In this document: positions 63,803-64,000 of the stretch, piece by piece
Layout of the letters: each line of letters begins with the position of its first letter
Position numbering within the stretch: the stretch's first letter is position 1
Source of the DNA: Paraburkholderia sp. LEh10
GTDB lineage: Bacteria > Pseudomonadota > Gammaproteobacteria > Burkholderiales > Burkholderiaceae
Direction of reading: 5' to 3'
DNA length: 64,000 nucleotides
NCBI RefSeq assembly: GCF_017814945.1
Contig: NZ_JAGIPX010000001.1
Coordinates: 292,202 to 356,201 of the forward strand
Made by a program: the position numbers and the translations under genes
Notes under the pieces: generated by a model
Database searches by the model: none
Told to the model about the DNA's origin: nothing
The model's input: the letters and a program-made list of their open reading frames with translations, nothing else

Positions 63803-64000
63803 CCGGTATTGAGGTTTGCTGATGGTCCAGTGGTTTCTCCTGCAGCACCTTGATTTTCCACCCGGCGGTGAGTCAGTTCTTGTATGTGAACGGATGTCTA
63901 ACTTAATAGCTGTCAACGAGTTGTGCGCTCTTGTCAGGAGCGCACAACCGATGCCTTTTCGTATATATAAAGAGTGGGAAGGAACGGGTAAGGGCGGCAA
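63803..64000. other. Window end, non-coding
   Basis: 198 bp after the tyrosinase gene. It holds one good intrinsic terminator (63920-63959) and otherwise AT-richer sequence with no coding signal. Confidence 0.6.
63920..63959 (+). terminator. Intrinsic terminator downstream of tyrosinase
   Basis: GTTGTGCGCTC (63920-63930) pairs perfectly with GAGCGCACAAC (63938-63948) over a seven-base loop. A CCTTTT run follows at 63954-63959. It is the best hairpin terminator seen in the window and lies about 117 bp after the tyrosinase stop. Confidence 0.75.

Noticed and set aside
1..64000. CRISPR arrays, tRNA or rRNA genes, intact insertion sequences
   Set aside because: No regularly spaced repeats, tRNA-like cloverleaf with T-loop consensus, or transposase reading frame was recognised in either strand.

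Overview
This is a high-GC window from a metabolically versatile betaproteobacterium of the Burkholderiaceae, most like Paraburkholderia, Caballeronia or Burkholderia. The protein families, the porin type, the mdc operon layout and the dense catabolic clusters point there, and the content suggests a secondary chromosome or megaplasmid. Almost every gene encodes uptake, breakdown or local regulation of small organic compounds. I saw no rRNA, tRNA, CRISPR array or intact transposase.

Layout. 1-2.1 kb: the end of an MFS transporter and a TIM-barrel amidohydrolase, then a decayed stretch with a small membrane protein. 3.2-10.2 kb: a TetR regulator and a BKACE (keto-acid cleavage) enzyme on the minus strand, facing an enoyl-CoA hydratase, CaiB-type CoA-transferase, nitronate monooxygenase-like protein and MHS transporter. 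Two matching palindromic boxes exactly 220 bp apart lie in the divergent intergenic region. 10.3-19.2 kb: a ureide-type cluster with a GntR regulator, PuuE-type allantoinase, M20 peptidase and MmgE/PrpD protein on the minus strand, facing an AllC/HyuC-type amidohydrolase, NCS1 permease and porin. 19.2-20.9 kb: a degenerate region around an OsmC gene.

20.9-30.9 kb: a guanidine-I (ykkC) riboswitch followed by an ABC importer, two DUF1989 proteins (UAAP1/2, the carboxyguanidine deiminase pair), a possible 45-residue protein, a urea/guanidine carboxylase and allophanate hydrolase. Together these form a complete guanidine assimilation operon. 31-36.4 kb: LysR regulator, SDR dehydrogenase, ACS-type MFS transporter and a two-subunit transketolase. 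This segment has visibly less GC-biased codons and ends next to an acs (acetyl-CoA synthetase) gene that has lost its middle. 37.3-45.7 kb: a complete biotin-independent malonate decarboxylase locus, mdcABCDE-madLM-mdcGH, with convergent mdcR.

45.7-61.9 kb: sulfur-scavenging-type genes. They comprise a DszC/SfnB-like flavin dehydrogenase, an NtaA/DszA-type monooxygenase and an APC permease (minus strand), a ribose-type ABC importer interleaved with an SfnB-type dehydrogenase (plus strand), a TauABC-like importer (minus strand), and a polar amino acid ABC importer without its own ATPase (plus strand). 62.4-63.8 kb: a Tat-exported tyrosinase followed by a good intrinsic terminator.

The best-supported systems are guanidine degradation under riboswitch control and malonate decarboxylation. 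The least explained are the BKACE/CaiB pathway with its paired operators, the split-transketolase unit, the PuuE/PrpD cluster and the SfnB plus ribose-type importer. Starts were chosen from Shine-Dalgarno spacing, stop/start overlaps and family N-termini. Functions are inferred from recognisable motifs without database searches.
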